From: CAMTWB01 sp037441775 | GTDB taxonomy: Bacteria > Desulfobacterota > Syntrophia > Syntrophales > CAMTWB01 | NCBI GenBank assembly: GCA_037441775.1 | Contig: JBBIRO010000007.1 | Location: 1 to 64,000, forward strand | DNA: 64,000 nt | Direction of reading: 5' to 3' | Part shown: positions 33,754 through 45,521 of the stretch, one piece after another | Layout of the letters: every line of letters begins with the position of its first letter | How positions within the stretch are numbered: the first letter of the stretch is position 1 | Made by a program: the position numbers and the translations under genes | Notes under the pieces: model-generated | Told to the model about the DNA's origin: nothing | What the model saw: the letters and a program-made list of their open reading frames with translations, nothing else | The model's database searches: none

Positions 33754-34242
33754 GCAAGTCTGAAATCTCCCGTATCAGTGATTAATAAGGCAGCGTGGTT
33801 TTGCGTTCCGTGGTTGACGGGCTTAAATGACCTCAAGAAGTAAGGCCATGGTGCGAGTTGAAATACCTAGCTGATTGGTCGTAGGAAGTCAATTGGAAAA
33901 AAAGAAATTGGTAACGCTTCAGTTACACGTGATCCAGCAAGAGGGTGGGCGACAAATTTGCCGGCCTAAGCCCGGGCTGCTCAATCCCTTTAGCCTGGGG
34001 GCCTTGTGACCTGTGTCCGCCTTGGCGATAGGCAAAATCATTGCCGCCCGCAGGGGGCGGCATTACGCTTTTATAACTTCTTGCGATGCCATAAAAAAAT
34101 GACTTCGTAAAAATTCAAAAGCCCCTTTGTCTTGAGCAAAGATGGTTGAGGGTGATGATAGTGGTTATATCCTATTGTTAACTTCCCCTCCCCTTTATCG
34201 TTTGCCGTGAGGGGAGGGGAAATCAAACTTATTACGTAGCCG
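33754..34242. repeat. Intergenic region with R2 hairpin and full-length R1 copy (reverse)
   Basis: No gene is seen. R2 (34021-34078) contains GGCGATAGGCAA and the stem TGCCGCC/GGCGGCA. R1 in reverse runs from TGACTTCGTAAAAATTC (34100-34116) through the GTGATGATAGTGGT core and CCCTCCCCTTTATC arm to ATTACGTAGCCGTTAA (34231-34246). The right terminus includes the katG stop codon. Confidence 0.7.
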
Positions 34243-36423
<2,181 letters not shown>

Positions 36424-36997
36424 TTCTCCTCTCCCTTCATTAAAGGTTTAGACTTGTACAATTGACCTCCAGGCTAGAAGATTATCCACAACTTTAAAAA
36501 AAGTGGCTGCCCGCTGGCAATGCCTTCTATCGGCCCGTCCGAACCCAGAGCAAAATATTAAGGGCCAAATTCAATGCCTAAATAACAAGGTGGGGACCGC
36601 TCCACAAAATTGTCCCGGCAGGCTGTCAAATCGCCTGGAATGCCCTGAAAATGCCTCTGTGCCCAACAGACTATCAGTATTCCCCTGTTACGGCAAGCCT
36701 TTTTGCATCGCCGTTGGCAAAGATTTTGTGAAAAGGGGGTGTTAGTTATAATACTTACGGTAATAACTGTCGCAACGGGTAATCCGAAGGAAAAAACGAA
36801 AAGGGTGGATATGGGAAACGGAAGGGATGCTTCGTAGCCGCGCGCGGTTTTTTTTACCTAAGACCGTTTTCCTCAAGGGAGATGGTGGCGTTGGCGCCCT
36901 TTCAAAAACTGTTTTCATCTCCATGGCCCTGTGCTAATGAGTCACGGTAGAAACTATTCAGGCAGGGTCAGCCGCGGCGCTTGACTAATGAGAAGAT
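36424..36997. other. Long intergenic interval between katG and secA
   Basis: No gene is supported over about 570 bp. The interval between katG and secA must hold both promoters. Around 36834-36890 a GCTTCGTAGCCGCG...TTTTCCTCAAGGGAGA stretch resembles parts of R1. The regulators are not identifiable by eye. Confidence 0.4.
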
Positions 36998-39577
36998 ATG
37001 CCGGTATCAACAACCGGTTTTTTTCGGATGGCGGATATGTTTAATTACATTTTGAAGAAAATAGTCGGCAGCAAAAATGAGCGGGAATTAAAACGACTTA
37101 ATATTTTGCTCAGGGAAGTTAATGAACTGGAATCCCGGATGAAGTCCCTGAGCGACTCGGAATTATATGCAAAGACCGCGTATTTCAAAGAAAAGATTGC
37201 CAGGGGGATGGCTCTGGATGACATTATGGCGGAAGCCTTTGCGGCAGTAAGAGAGGCTGCGCGCCGGACGGTATCCATGAGGCCCTTTGATGTTCAGATC
37301 ATCGGCGGTATGATCCTCCACGAGGGGAAGATCGCCGAAATGAAAACCGGCGAAGGTAAAACGCTGGCGGCCACCTTGCCGCTTTATCTAAACGCGCTGT
37401 CCGGGAAGGGCGCCCATCTTGTTACAGTCAACGATTACCTGGCAAAAAGGGATTCCAGTTGGATGGGCCCAATATATAATTTTCTGGGTCTTTCCGTTGG
37501 CGTCATCGTTCCCGGCCTGGATGATAAACAGCGCCGAGCGGCCTATCAGGCGGATATCACCTATGGGACGAATAACGAGTTCGGCTTTGATTATCTCCGG
37601 GACAACATGAAGTTTGAGCTGGGAGATTATGTCCAGCGGGAATTTAACTTTGCCATTGTTGATGAGGTGGACAGCATCTTGATCGATGAGGCCCGGACCC
37701 CTCTTATCATTTCCGGGCCGTCGGATGAATCCACGGATAAATATTATCGGATAAATCAGGTCATTCCCCGCCTGAAAAAGGAAACTGACTATAATGTCGA
37801 TGAAAAAAGCAGGACCGTCGTCCTAACCGAGGAGGGCGTTGCCAGGGTGGAGAACCTCCTTAAAGTTCAAAATCTTTTTGAACCGCGGAATATTGAAACG
37901 CTCCACCATGTTAATCAGGCCCTCAAGGCCCACACCCTGTTCCGGCGCGATGTGGATTATCTCGTCAACGAAGGGCAGGTTGTTATTGTAGATGAATTCA
38001 CCGGCCGGGTCATGCCCGGCAGACGTTACAGCGACGGATTGCATCAGGCCCTGGAAGCAAAGGAAAACGTCAAGATCGAAAGAGAAAATCAGACACTGGC
38101 CTCGATTACTTTTCAGAACTATTTTCGCATGTATAACAAACTGGCCGGCATGACCGGAACGGCCGATACGGAAGCGGTCGAATTTAAAAAAATATATAAT
38201 CTCGACGTAATCGTGGTTCCGCCCAACATGCCCATGATTCGTGAAGATTACACGGACGTAATATACAAGACCGAAGCAGAAAAATTCCAGGCCGTAGTCG
38301 AAGAGATAAAAGAGCTCAACAAACAGGGCCGGCCGGTTCTGGTTGGGACTATTTCGATCGAAAAATCGGAAATTTTAAGCAAGTATCTTACGCGCGCCGG
38401 GATCAAACATCATATTCTCAATGCCAAGCATCACGAGAAGGAGGCCCAGATCATCGCCCAGGCCGGACAGTCCCGGATGGTGACCATCTCCACCAATATG
38501 GCCGGCCGCGGAACGGACATTAAACTGGGAGAGGGGGTTGCCGCGCTGGGCGGGCTTCATATCCTGGGGACGGAAAGGCACGAGAGCCGCCGGATAGACA
38601 ACCAGCTGCGCGGTCGCTCCGGCCGGCAGGGGGATATGGGGTCATCCCGTTTTTATCTTTCACTGGAAGATGATTTGCTGAGGATATTCGGCGGGGAGCG
38701 AATCTCATCGATCATGGACAAGATCGGCATTGAAGAGGGGCAGCCTATTGAGCATAGACTGATTTCCCGGGCCATAGAAAATGCGCAGCGACGGGTTGAA
38801 GGTCATAATTTCGACATCCGCAAGCACATTCTCGAATACGACGACGTGATGAACCGTCAGCGCCAGGTAATCTACGAACAGAGGAAGAGGGTGCTTCGCG
38901 GCGGCGAGGAAAGCCGCTTAGACCTGGAGGATATGCTCGATGAGGTAGCGGAGGAGCTGGTTTTTCAGTTCATCGACGAGAAATCCCGTCCCGAGGAATT
39001 GAATCTCAAGGGCCTGGAAGATGCGGTTTTTAAACAATTCTCCCTGCGGATTAACTTTGCCGGCAAAGGGATGAGTCTGATCCCCAAGGATGTCAAAGAT
39101 ACGATCATAAAAGAGGTTTTGCGGCTTCTCAAGTTGAAGGAAGAAGAGTTTGGCAAGCCGGTCATGGATTACCTGGTAAAGGTATTGATGCTTCAGTCTA
39201 TCGACAGCCGCTGGAAAGACCATCTCCTGGCTATGGATCATCTCAAGGAGGGAATAGGCCTGCGTGGTTACGCTCAGAAGGACCCCGTAAGGGAATACCA
39301 GAAGGAAGGCTATGAGATGTTCATGAACACCCTCTCCCGGATAAAAAATGATGTCCTGGAGAAGCTCTGCGCCGTACAGATTCGCAGGGAAGAAGAGATC
39401 GAGGAGATAAGAAGAAAAGAAAAGCAGGACTACATCATGTCCCGGGGCGAGAGCATGGCGGGCGCGGTGACGATAAAGAGGGAGGGCAGGAAGGTTGGCA
39501 GAAACGACCCCTGTCCATGCGGCAGCGGCAAGAAATATAAAAAATGCTGTGACCCTTCATCATCTGGAGGTGGATGA
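36998..39577 (+). CDS. secA: Protein translocase ATPase SecA
   Basis: SecA drives post-translational export through SecYEG. The 859-residue protein has NBD1 Walker A MKTGEGKTLAA (about 120), FAIVDEVDSILIDEARTPLIISG, the preprotein-binding domain, NBD2 with TISTNMAGRGTDIKLG, and the C-terminal zinc/SecB tail CPCGSGKKYKKCC. The frame opens at 36998; most family members begin at MFNYILKKIVGSKNEREL (ATG 37037), so the first dozen residues may not be translated. It is followed at once by argJ. Confidence 0.96.
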   Translation: MPVSTTGFFRMADMFNYILKKIVGSKNERELKRLNILLREVNELESRMKSLSDSELYAKTAYFKEKIARGMALDDIMAEAFAAVREAARRTVSMRPFDVQIIGGMILHEGKIAEMKTGEGKTLAATLPLYLNALSGKGAHLVTVNDYLAKRDSSWMGPIYNFLGLSVGVIVPGLDDKQRRAAYQADITYGTNNEFGFDYLRDNMKFELGDYVQREFNFAIVDEVDSILIDEARTPLIISGPSDESTDKYYRINQVIPRLKKETDYNVDEKSRTVVLTEEGVARVENLLKVQNLFEPRNIETLHHVNQALKAHTLFRRDVDYLVNEGQVVIVDEFTGRVMPGRRYSDGLHQALEAKENVKIERENQTLASITFQNYFRMYNKLAGMTGTADTEAVEFKKIYNLDVIVVPPNMPMIREDYTDVIYKTEAEKFQAVVEEIKELNKQGRPVLVGTISIEKSEILSKYLTRAGIKHHILNAKHHEKEAQIIAQAGQSRMVTISTNMAGRGTDIKLGEGVAALGGLHILGTERHESRRIDNQLRGRSGRQGDMGSSRFYLSLEDDLLRIFGGERISSIMDKIGIEEGQPIEHRLISRAIENAQRRVEGHNFDIRKHILEYDDVMNRQRQVIYEQRKRVLRGGEESRLDLEDMLDEVAEELVFQFIDEKSRPEELNLKGLEDAVFKQFSLRINFAGKGMSLIPKDVKDTIIKEVLRLLKLKEEEFGKPVMDYLVKVLMLQSIDSRWKDHLLAMDHLKEGIGLRGYAQKDPVREYQKEGYEMFMNTLSRIKNDVLEKLCAVQIRREEEIEEIRRKEKQDYIMSRGESMAGAVTIKREGRKVGRNDPCPCGSGKKYKKCCDPSSSGGG

Positions 39578-39579
39578 TA

Positions 39580-40788
39580 ATGGTTTTTGATCCGGTGGAT
39601 TTTGGGGATTTTATTGTGCCGGGCATTCTGGCCAACGGCATCGCAACCGGGATAAAAAAGGACGGCGGCCGGGACCTGGCGTTGATATATTCCGAACGTC
39701 CGGCCGTTGCCGATGCGGTATTCACCACGAACGCATTTAAGGCGGCGCCGGTTTTACTGGGAATGGAGCGGATCCAGATAGGTCTGACCCAGGCCATCCT
39801 GGTCAACAGCGGCAATGCCAATGCCGCAACCGGTCAGGAAGGCTACGCCCATGCACTGAGTATGTCCCGGGCCGCTGCGCGGGAACTGGGCATTGATGAA
39901 GGGCTGGTCATGGTAAGCTCAACCGGCGTAATCGGGGTTCCGCTTCCGGTCGCCAATATTCTCAGTGGCATGAAGCGTCTGGTGGAGGGGCTTGCTCCCA
40001 ATGGTCTGGCGAGAGCGCAAGAGTCGATTATGACTACCGATCGTTTCCCCAAGACGGCTATAACCAAAGTCAGGCTGGGGGGAAAAGAGATTACCATCTG
40101 TGGATTGGCCAAGGGCGCCGGCATGATCGAGCCGAACATGGCCACCATGTTGTCTTTTATCCTGACTGACGCGTCCATCGAGCATGGTCTGCTCAAGCGG
40201 ATATTTCGGCAGGAGGTGGAAAAAACATTCAATGCCATCAGTGTTGACGGTTGTATGAGCACCAACGACACGGCGCTGATCATGGCCAACGGTTGCGCGG
40301 GCAACAGAACCATAGCCGCCAGGGGCAAGGACGCCCGCGCATTTAGGGACAAGCTCTATGAGGTATTGTCTCAACTCTCCAAGTCAATCGTCCGCGATGG
40401 CGAGGGGGCTACTAAGGTTATTAATATTACAATAAAACAGGCCCGTACGACGAGGGAAGCCAAAAGTCTGGCCCGGGCCGTCGCCAATTCCAACCTGGTA
40501 AAAACCGCCTTTTATGGCGGCGATCCCAACTGGGGCAGGATCATATCGGCTGCCGGTTCCATTGGCATCTCTTTGCCGGCGGATAGGGTGGAGGTGGCGC
40601 TGGAGGGAGTGCCGATATTCCGGGAGGGGCGGGGGATTGCGGAAAATGAACAGCAGATTGCCCGGATTATGGGTCAGCCGGAAATAACCGTGGAGTTGAA
40701 ACTGGCGATGGGCAGCAGGGAGTTCTCGATGTTCACTTCAGATCTTTCCTTTGAGTACGTAAAGATAAATTCCCACTACCGGACATGA
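39580..40788 (+). CDS. argJ: Bifunctional glutamate N-acetyltransferase/amino-acid acetyltransferase ArgJ
   Basis: ArgJ moves the acetyl group from N-acetylornithine to glutamate, and in bifunctional forms also acetylates glutamate from acetyl-CoA. The proenzyme cleaves itself at the Ala-Thr of EPNMATMLSF (about residue 190). Other blocks are TTDRFPKTA and GGDPNWGRI. The ATG at 39580 sits 8 nt after GGAGGT; an ATG at 39574 is too close to that site. It follows the secA stop by 2 nt, an unusual but clear operon pairing. Confidence 0.94.
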   Translation: MVFDPVDFGDFIVPGILANGIATGIKKDGGRDLALIYSERPAVADAVFTTNAFKAAPVLLGMERIQIGLTQAILVNSGNANAATGQEGYAHALSMSRAAARELGIDEGLVMVSSTGVIGVPLPVANILSGMKRLVEGLAPNGLARAQESIMTTDRFPKTAITKVRLGGKEITICGLAKGAGMIEPNMATMLSFILTDASIEHGLLKRIFRQEVEKTFNAISVDGCMSTNDTALIMANGCAGNRTIAARGKDARAFRDKLYEVLSQLSKSIVRDGEGATKVINITIKQARTTREAKSLARAVANSNLVKTAFYGGDPNWGRIISAAGSIGISLPADRVEVALEGVPIFREGRGIAENEQQIARIMGQPEITVELKLAMGSREFSMFTSDLSFEYVKINSHYRT

Positions 40789-40961
40789 TGCCCACCCTTG
40801 GCTATCTGCCTGATATCTTTTTGTGTTGCTAAAAAAATATATCTATGTTAACAGGCGGCGCAATTCACACATCCCTATAGGCTGCGGCGTGTTGCTTATT
40901 CGTAAGTTTGGCCGCGATTAGTCCAGGGATGGAGGAAAAAACACAAAAAAGGAGTAGTATT

Positions 40962-41759
40962 ATGGCAAATGTTTCAATGAAGTCACTATTGGAAGCGGGG
41001 GTTCATTTTGGTCACCAGACCAACAAATGGAACCCAAAGATGAAACCCTACATTTTCGGCGCCCGGAACAATATTTACATTATTGACCTGCAACAGACGG
41101 TGGGCCTCTTTCAGACGGCATATAACTTCGTGGTCAATTCAGTAGCACAGGGCGGCAAGCTCCTCTTTGTGGGCACGAAAAAGCAGGCTCAGGAGGCAAT
41201 ATTCGAAGAGGCCTCCCGTTGCCAGATGCCTTATATCAACCAGCGCTGGCTGGGCGGTATGCTTACCAACTTCGTTACCATCAAAAAGAGAATAGATCGT
41301 CTAAACATGCTGGACCGCATGTTTGCTGATGAAAGTGTCCGGTCTTTCCCCAAAAAGGAAATACTATCGCTGCAGAAAGAAAGGGATAATCTGCAGAAGC
41401 TTCTAGGCGGGATCAGGAATATGGATTCTCTTCCCGTGGCCGTCTTTATAATTGATCCCAAAAAAGAAGACATCGCCGTAAAGGAGGCGCGCAAGCTGAA
41501 GATTCCCATTGTTGCCGTGGTGGATACCAATTGTGACCCGGACGAAATCGATTATATCATTCCGGGAAATGACGACGCTATCCGGGCCATCAAGCTTTTT
41601 TGCTCTAAATTTTCTGATGCCGCAATCGAAGGGAAGAAGAAGCTGGAGGAAAACATTCAGGCCATGACCGATAAAGAAATCAGGCAGGAATCAGGAGCAG
41701 AACCGAATCGACAGGATGAATATGACGTCCCGGACAGCTTCGAGCAAAATAAGGACTGA
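40962..41759 (+). CDS. rpsB: Small-subunit ribosomal protein S2
   Basis: S2 binds the 30S head and is needed for S1 docking. The protein begins MANVSMKSLLEAGVHFGHQT and has the WNPKMKPYIFGARNNIYIIDL, QRWLGGMLTNF and VVDTNCDPDEIDYIIPGNDDA blocks. Residues after about 225 form an acidic, low-complexity extension. The ATG at 40962 has AAGGAG upstream; the longer frame from 40908 lacks family similarity. It heads rpsB-tsf-pyrH-frr. The 170-bp leader contains AT-rich promoter-like sequence and possible hairpins but no leader RNA I can name. Confidence 0.97.
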   Translation: MANVSMKSLLEAGVHFGHQTNKWNPKMKPYIFGARNNIYIIDLQQTVGLFQTAYNFVVNSVAQGGKLLFVGTKKQAQEAIFEEASRCQMPYINQRWLGGMLTNFVTIKKRIDRLNMLDRMFADESVRSFPKKEILSLQKERDNLQKLLGGIRNMDSLPVAVFIIDPKKEDIAVKEARKLKIPIVAVVDTNCDPDEIDYIIPGNDDAIRAIKLFCSKFSDAAIEGKKKLEENIQAMTDKEIRQESGAEPNRQDEYDVPDSFEQNKD

Positions 41760-41829
41760 AGCAATAACGCCGATTGGGTGTACGCACGTCATATAATCTG
41801 ATACTTATAAGAATCTGGGAGGTATTTAA

Positions 41830-42432
41830 TTGGAAATAACATCGAAAATAGTCAAGGAACTCCGGGATAAGACCGGGACAGGCATGATGGATTGCAAGGA
41901 GGCGCTGATCGCGGCCGATGGCGACATGGAAAAAGCCGTTGATTACCTGAGGAAAAAAGGCATGTCGGCGGCAACCAAGCGATCCTCCAAGGCGGCCAAA
42001 GAAGGGGTCATCGCCTCTTATATCCATATGGGCGGCAAAATCGGCGTAATGGTGGAACTCAATTGCGAGACGGATTTTGTTGCCAAAACAGAGGATTTTC
42101 AGGCTTTGGCCAAAGACCTGGCAATGCATGTGGCGGCTTTCAACCCCACTTACGTAAGATCCGACGATATTCCGGAAGAAGTCCTGGAGCGTGAGAGGAA
42201 CATCTACCGCGACCAGTCCAAAGCAGAGGGCAAGCCCGAGAAGATCTGGGATAAGATTATCGAGGGCAAGCTCAAGAAGTATTACGAAGATGTCTGCCTG
42301 ATGGATCAGAAGTTCATCAAGGATAACAACGTCACGGTTACTGACCGGCTAAACGCGGTGATTGCCAAAACCGGCGAGAACGTGGTCATACGGCGTTTTG
42401 TTCGTTTTCTGCTGGGTGAAGATAACAAGTGA
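41830..42432 (+). CDS. tsf: Elongation factor Ts
   Basis: EF-Ts exchanges GDP for GTP on EF-Tu. The 200-residue protein has the family signature LRDKTGTGMMDCKEAL at the N-terminus and the core ELNCETDFVAKTEDF. It is the short form (E. coli has 283), lacking much of the second core subdomain, as in several deltaproteobacteria and cyanobacteria. The start is a TTG with GGGAGGT upstream; no better start exists in frame. Confidence 0.95.
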   Translation: MEITSKIVKELRDKTGTGMMDCKEALIAADGDMEKAVDYLRKKGMSAATKRSSKAAKEGVIASYIHMGGKIGVMVELNCETDFVAKTEDFQALAKDLAMHVAAFNPTYVRSDDIPEEVLERERNIYRDQSKAEGKPEKIWDKIIEGKLKKYYEDVCLMDQKFIKDNNVTVTDRLNAVIAKTGENVVIRRFVRFLLGEDNK

Positions 42433-42474
42433 TTTGCCGGCCGATTAAAGAAATTGTGCCGCTGTCAAAAAGCT

Positions 42475-43191
42475 ATGGATAACATCAAATACAAAAGGGT
42501 ATTGCTCAAGCTCAGTGGCGAAGCCCTCATGGGCAGTCGTTCATATGGGATCGACCCGGAAATGGTCAGAAGAATTTCCGCGGAGATCATCGAAGTGGCG
42601 GCCAGGGGTGTAGAGTTTGGCATCGTTATCGGTGGCGGCAATATCTTTCGCGGACTTCAGGCCAGCGAGCAGGGGATGGATCGCGCCCAGGCGGACTATA
42701 TGGGCATGCTCGCCACAATGATTAACTGTCTTGCCTTGCAGAGCGCTATGGAGAAGATGGGCGCCGCGGTAAGGGTACTGTCGGCCCTGGATATCAAAGA
42801 GGTAGCCGAGACCTATATTCATCGTCGGGCGATGCGTCACCTGGAAAAGGGAAGAATGCTGATTTTTGCCTGCGGAACCGGGCATCCTTACTTTACAACT
42901 GATACTGCGGCAGCCTTAAGGGCGGTCGAAATCAAGGCGGACGTCATCATCAAGGCCACCAAGGTGGACGGTGTGTATGACAAGGATCCGGTCAAGCACC
43001 CTGACGCCATAAGATATGATAAGATAAGTTATACCGATGCCCTGGCCAGTAACCTGAAGGTGATGGACGCCACCGCCATTTCCATATGCCGGGACAACTC
43101 TCTTCCCCTGGTAGTCTTCAATCTGCTCAAGAGGGGCAATATTAATAGAGTAATAACCGGCCATCCCGAGGGGACAATTATCGAGGTTTGA
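42475..43191 (+). CDS. pyrH: UMP kinase
   Basis: PyrH phosphorylates UMP to UDP with ATP. The 238-residue protein has the nucleotide-binding LLKLSGEALMG, GIVIGGGNIFRG, ALDIKEVAETY, and KATKVDGVYDKDP blocks. The ATG at 42475 begins MDNIKYKRVLLK and fits the family; an in-frame TTG upstream does not. It lies between tsf and frr as in many bacteria. Confidence 0.96.
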   Translation: MDNIKYKRVLLKLSGEALMGSRSYGIDPEMVRRISAEIIEVAARGVEFGIVIGGGNIFRGLQASEQGMDRAQADYMGMLATMINCLALQSAMEKMGAAVRVLSALDIKEVAETYIHRRAMRHLEKGRMLIFACGTGHPYFTTDTAAALRAVEIKADVIIKATKVDGVYDKDPVKHPDAIRYDKISYTDALASNLKVMDATAISICRDNSLPLVVFNLLKRGNINRVITGHPEGTIIEV

Positions 43192-43194
43192 AAA

Positions 43195-43752
43195 ATGAAG
43201 GAACTTGTTATTGAACAAATGACCGAAAATATGGATAAGATTGTCAAGGTCATGGAGAAGGCCTTAAGTAAAGTGCGGACGGGCCGGGCATCGCTGGCGC
43301 TTCTCGACGGGATCAAGGTCGATTATTACGGACAGCCGACGCCGCTTAATCAGGTGGCGAACCTGTCCGTTCCCGAGAGTCGTCAAATCCTGATCTCTCC
43401 CTGGGACACGGCGGTTTTGGGCGCCGTAGAAAAGGCCATCCAGAAGTCCGATTTAGGAATAACACCGACAAACGACGGCAAGGTAGTACGCATTACCATT
43501 CCCACTTTAACCGAGGCAAGGCGACTGGAGCTGGTCAAGGTTGTCAAGAAGATGGCTGAGGAATTCCGGGTAAATCTGCGGAACTGCCGCCGGGATGCCA
43601 ATGAAGAGCTCAAGTCCTTCAAGAAGTCCGGCGACCTCTCCGAGGATCAACTGCACGATGCCCAGCAGGAAGTTCAAAAAACGACCGACAGGTATATTGA
43701 AAAGGTTGACGTTATTCTGCGGGCCAAAGAAAAGGAGATTATGGAGATATAG
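43195..43752 (+). CDS. frr: Ribosome recycling factor
   Basis: RRF splits post-termination ribosomes with EF-G. The 185-residue length and the blocks ALSKVRTGRASLALLDGIKV, LISPWD and VKVVKKMAEEFRVNLRNCRRDANE are typical. It starts 3 bp after pyrH, and a terminator follows 22 bp after its stop. Confidence 0.97.
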   Translation: MKELVIEQMTENMDKIVKVMEKALSKVRTGRASLALLDGIKVDYYGQPTPLNQVANLSVPESRQILISPWDTAVLGAVEKAIQKSDLGITPTNDGKVVRITIPTLTEARRLELVKVVKKMAEEFRVNLRNCRRDANEELKSFKKSGDLSEDQLHDAQQEVQKTTDRYIEKVDVILRAKEKEIMEI

Positions 43753-43773
43753 CAGGATAAAACTGACGGCTGA

Positions 43774-43806
43774 AATGGGGAGTCCTTGGGCTCCCCATTG
43801 TTTTTT
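43774..43806 (+). terminator. Rho-independent terminator after frr
   Basis: AATGGGGAG pairs with CTCCCCATT across an 8-nt loop, followed by GTTTTTT. It ends the rpsB-tsf-pyrH-frr operon. Confidence 0.85.
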
Positions 43807-43974
43807 CCGCATCCTTTTATAGGCATGACGCCGTGGGCGCTTTTTTAAGAAGCCCCCGAAACTGAACCTTGCCCCAAAAGAGGACTTGCAATAAACCCGT
43901 TTAGTGTTAAAAAGTTATTCTATTAAGAATCGTAAACATCCGGAAGGATTATCAACACCCAGGAAATAATAAGT

Positions 43975-44712
43975 ATGAACAAAATCGATCCCCATAATCG
44001 TCCCCGCCATATCGCGATTATCATGGATGGTAACGGCCGCTGGGCGGAAAAGCATGCCTTAGGCCGGATATCAGGTCACCGCAGGGGTGCTGATGCGGTC
44101 CGGGAGACCGTCAGGAGCTGTCGGGAGCTGGGCGTTGAATATCTCACCCTGTATGCCTTCTCCTCGGAAAACTGGCAGCGCCCCCGGGAAGAGGTGTCGG
44201 CCTTGATGGATCTCCTTAGCACCTATCTGGATAGAGAGCTGGCGGAAATGATGGAGAAGGATATTCGATTGACGACCATCGGCGAAATTAAACGTCTTCA
44301 TCCTGCCCTGCAGCAAAAACTAATGGAAGCGCAGCGCCTTACCGCCGGCAACAGGTCGATGACTTTAATCATTGCGTTGAGCTATGGCAGCCGTGACGAA
44401 ATATTAAAAGCGGTGCGGCAGATTGCCCGGGAAGTGAAAGAGGGGCAACTCAACCCGCAGGATATTACCCGGGAGGTATTCAGCTCATATTTGGATACCG
44501 CCGCCATTCCCGATCCCGACCTGCTGATCCGCACCAGCGGAGAATACCGGCTGAGCAATTTTCTCCTGTGGCAGTTGGCCTACACCGAATTCTGCTTCAT
44601 CGATGTTCTCTGGCCGGATTTTACCGGCGACGACCTGCTTGGGGCAATTGTCGACTATCAAAAAAGGCAGAGAAGATTCGGTCTTGTAGGCAGCCAGGTT
44701 TGCAAGGATTGA
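43975..44712 (+). CDS. uppS: Undecaprenyl diphosphate synthase
   Basis: UppS condenses isopentenyl diphosphate with farnesyl diphosphate in the cis series to the C55 carrier for peptidoglycan and LPS. The 245-residue protein has HIAIIMDGNGRWAEKH, GHRRGADAVRE, LTLYAFSSENWQRP and RTSGEYRLSNFLLWQ. It heads uppS-cdsA-dxr-rseP-tsaB, with spacing of 2 bp or overlaps between the first genes. Confidence 0.96.
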   Translation: MNKIDPHNRPRHIAIIMDGNGRWAEKHALGRISGHRRGADAVRETVRSCRELGVEYLTLYAFSSENWQRPREEVSALMDLLSTYLDRELAEMMEKDIRLTTIGEIKRLHPALQQKLMEAQRLTAGNRSMTLIIALSYGSRDEILKAVRQIAREVKEGQLNPQDITREVFSSYLDTAAIPDPDLLIRTSGEYRLSNFLLWQLAYTEFCFIDVLWPDFTGDDLLGAIVDYQKRQRRFGLVGSQVCKD

Positions 44713-44714
44713 AG

Positions 44715-45521
44715 ATGACTTCTCACGGGAAACGATGGATCACCGCACTTGTAGCACTGCCGGTATTGGCGGCGATTATTGGCTATGGCAATCAGGCCTC
44801 TTTTTCACTGCTCATTTATCTCGTTTTGATTCTTGCCCTACGCGAATATTTTTCAATTGTTTTGGGTCCGAATAACTTTTGGGCCCGCCTGATCGGTTTC
44901 GGCCTGGCCACCTTCATCTACCTCGCCGCAGCTCTGGAAAATTTCCAGTTAATCGCCGCATCTTTAAGCCTTTCGATAATCCTTGGTTTTCTTGGATTTA
45001 TTTTGGTTGCGGTACGGCAATCATTTGATTTTAATGTCTTGGCGAAGGTGATTTTCGGGGTCTTTTATCTGGCTTTTGGTTTATCCCACTTGACCATGAT
45101 CCGCCAACTGCCGGAGGGAGTGGCCTGGGTATTTTTAATCCTCGTTCTTGGCTTCGCGGGAGACACTTTGGCCTTTTATGTGGGCAGGACATGGGGTAAA
45201 AGAAAACTTCTACCCGCCATAAGCCCGGGAAAGACGGTCGAGGGGTTCCTGGGGCTCATTGCGGGGAGCGTTCTTGCGGTATTAATCTACCGGATCATCT
45301 TTTTGCCGGCGTTACCGTTGATCCATGCAGTGATAATCGGTTTTCTCGGCAGTATCACCGGTCAACTGGGAGACCTGTGCGAATCGGCAATTAAACGCGA
45401 CGCCGGGGTTAAGGATTCCGGCGGCAGCCTGCCTGGCCATGGCGGCATTCTGGACCGGATAGATTGCTTTCTTTTTATAGCGCCCCTTGTTTATTACTAC
45501 CGCCTTTTTGTGTTGCCATGA
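44715..45521 (+). CDS. cdsA: Phosphatidate cytidylyltransferase
   Basis: CdsA makes CDP-diacylglycerol from phosphatidic acid and CTP in the inner membrane. The 268-residue protein has about eight helices and the late signature SPGKTVEGFLG, DLCESAIKRDAGVKDSG and GHGGILDRID. The ATG at 44715 begins MTSHGKRWITALVALP, a few bp after uppS. Its stop overlaps the dxr start by ATGA. Confidence 0.94.
   Translation: MTSHGKRWITALVALPVLAAIIGYGNQASFSLLIYLVLILALREYFSIVLGPNNFWARLIGFGLATFIYLAAALENFQLIAASLSLSIILGFLGFILVAVRQSFDFNVLAKVIFGVFYLAFGLSHLTMIRQLPEGVAWVFLILVLGFAGDTLAFYVGRTWGKRKLLPAISPGKTVEGFLGLIAGSVLAVLIYRIIFLPALPLIHAVIIGFLGSITGQLGDLCESAIKRDAGVKDSGGSLPGHGGILDRIDCFLFIAPLVYYYRLFVLP

Noticed and set aside
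36424..36997. PerR or OxyR site for katG
   Set aside because: No sequence with convincing dyad symmetry to either consensus was found near the katG start.
40789..40961. Autoregulatory rpsB leader RNA
   Set aside because: The leader has possible hairpins and an AT-rich promoter-like stretch, but no specific conserved motif could be recognised.
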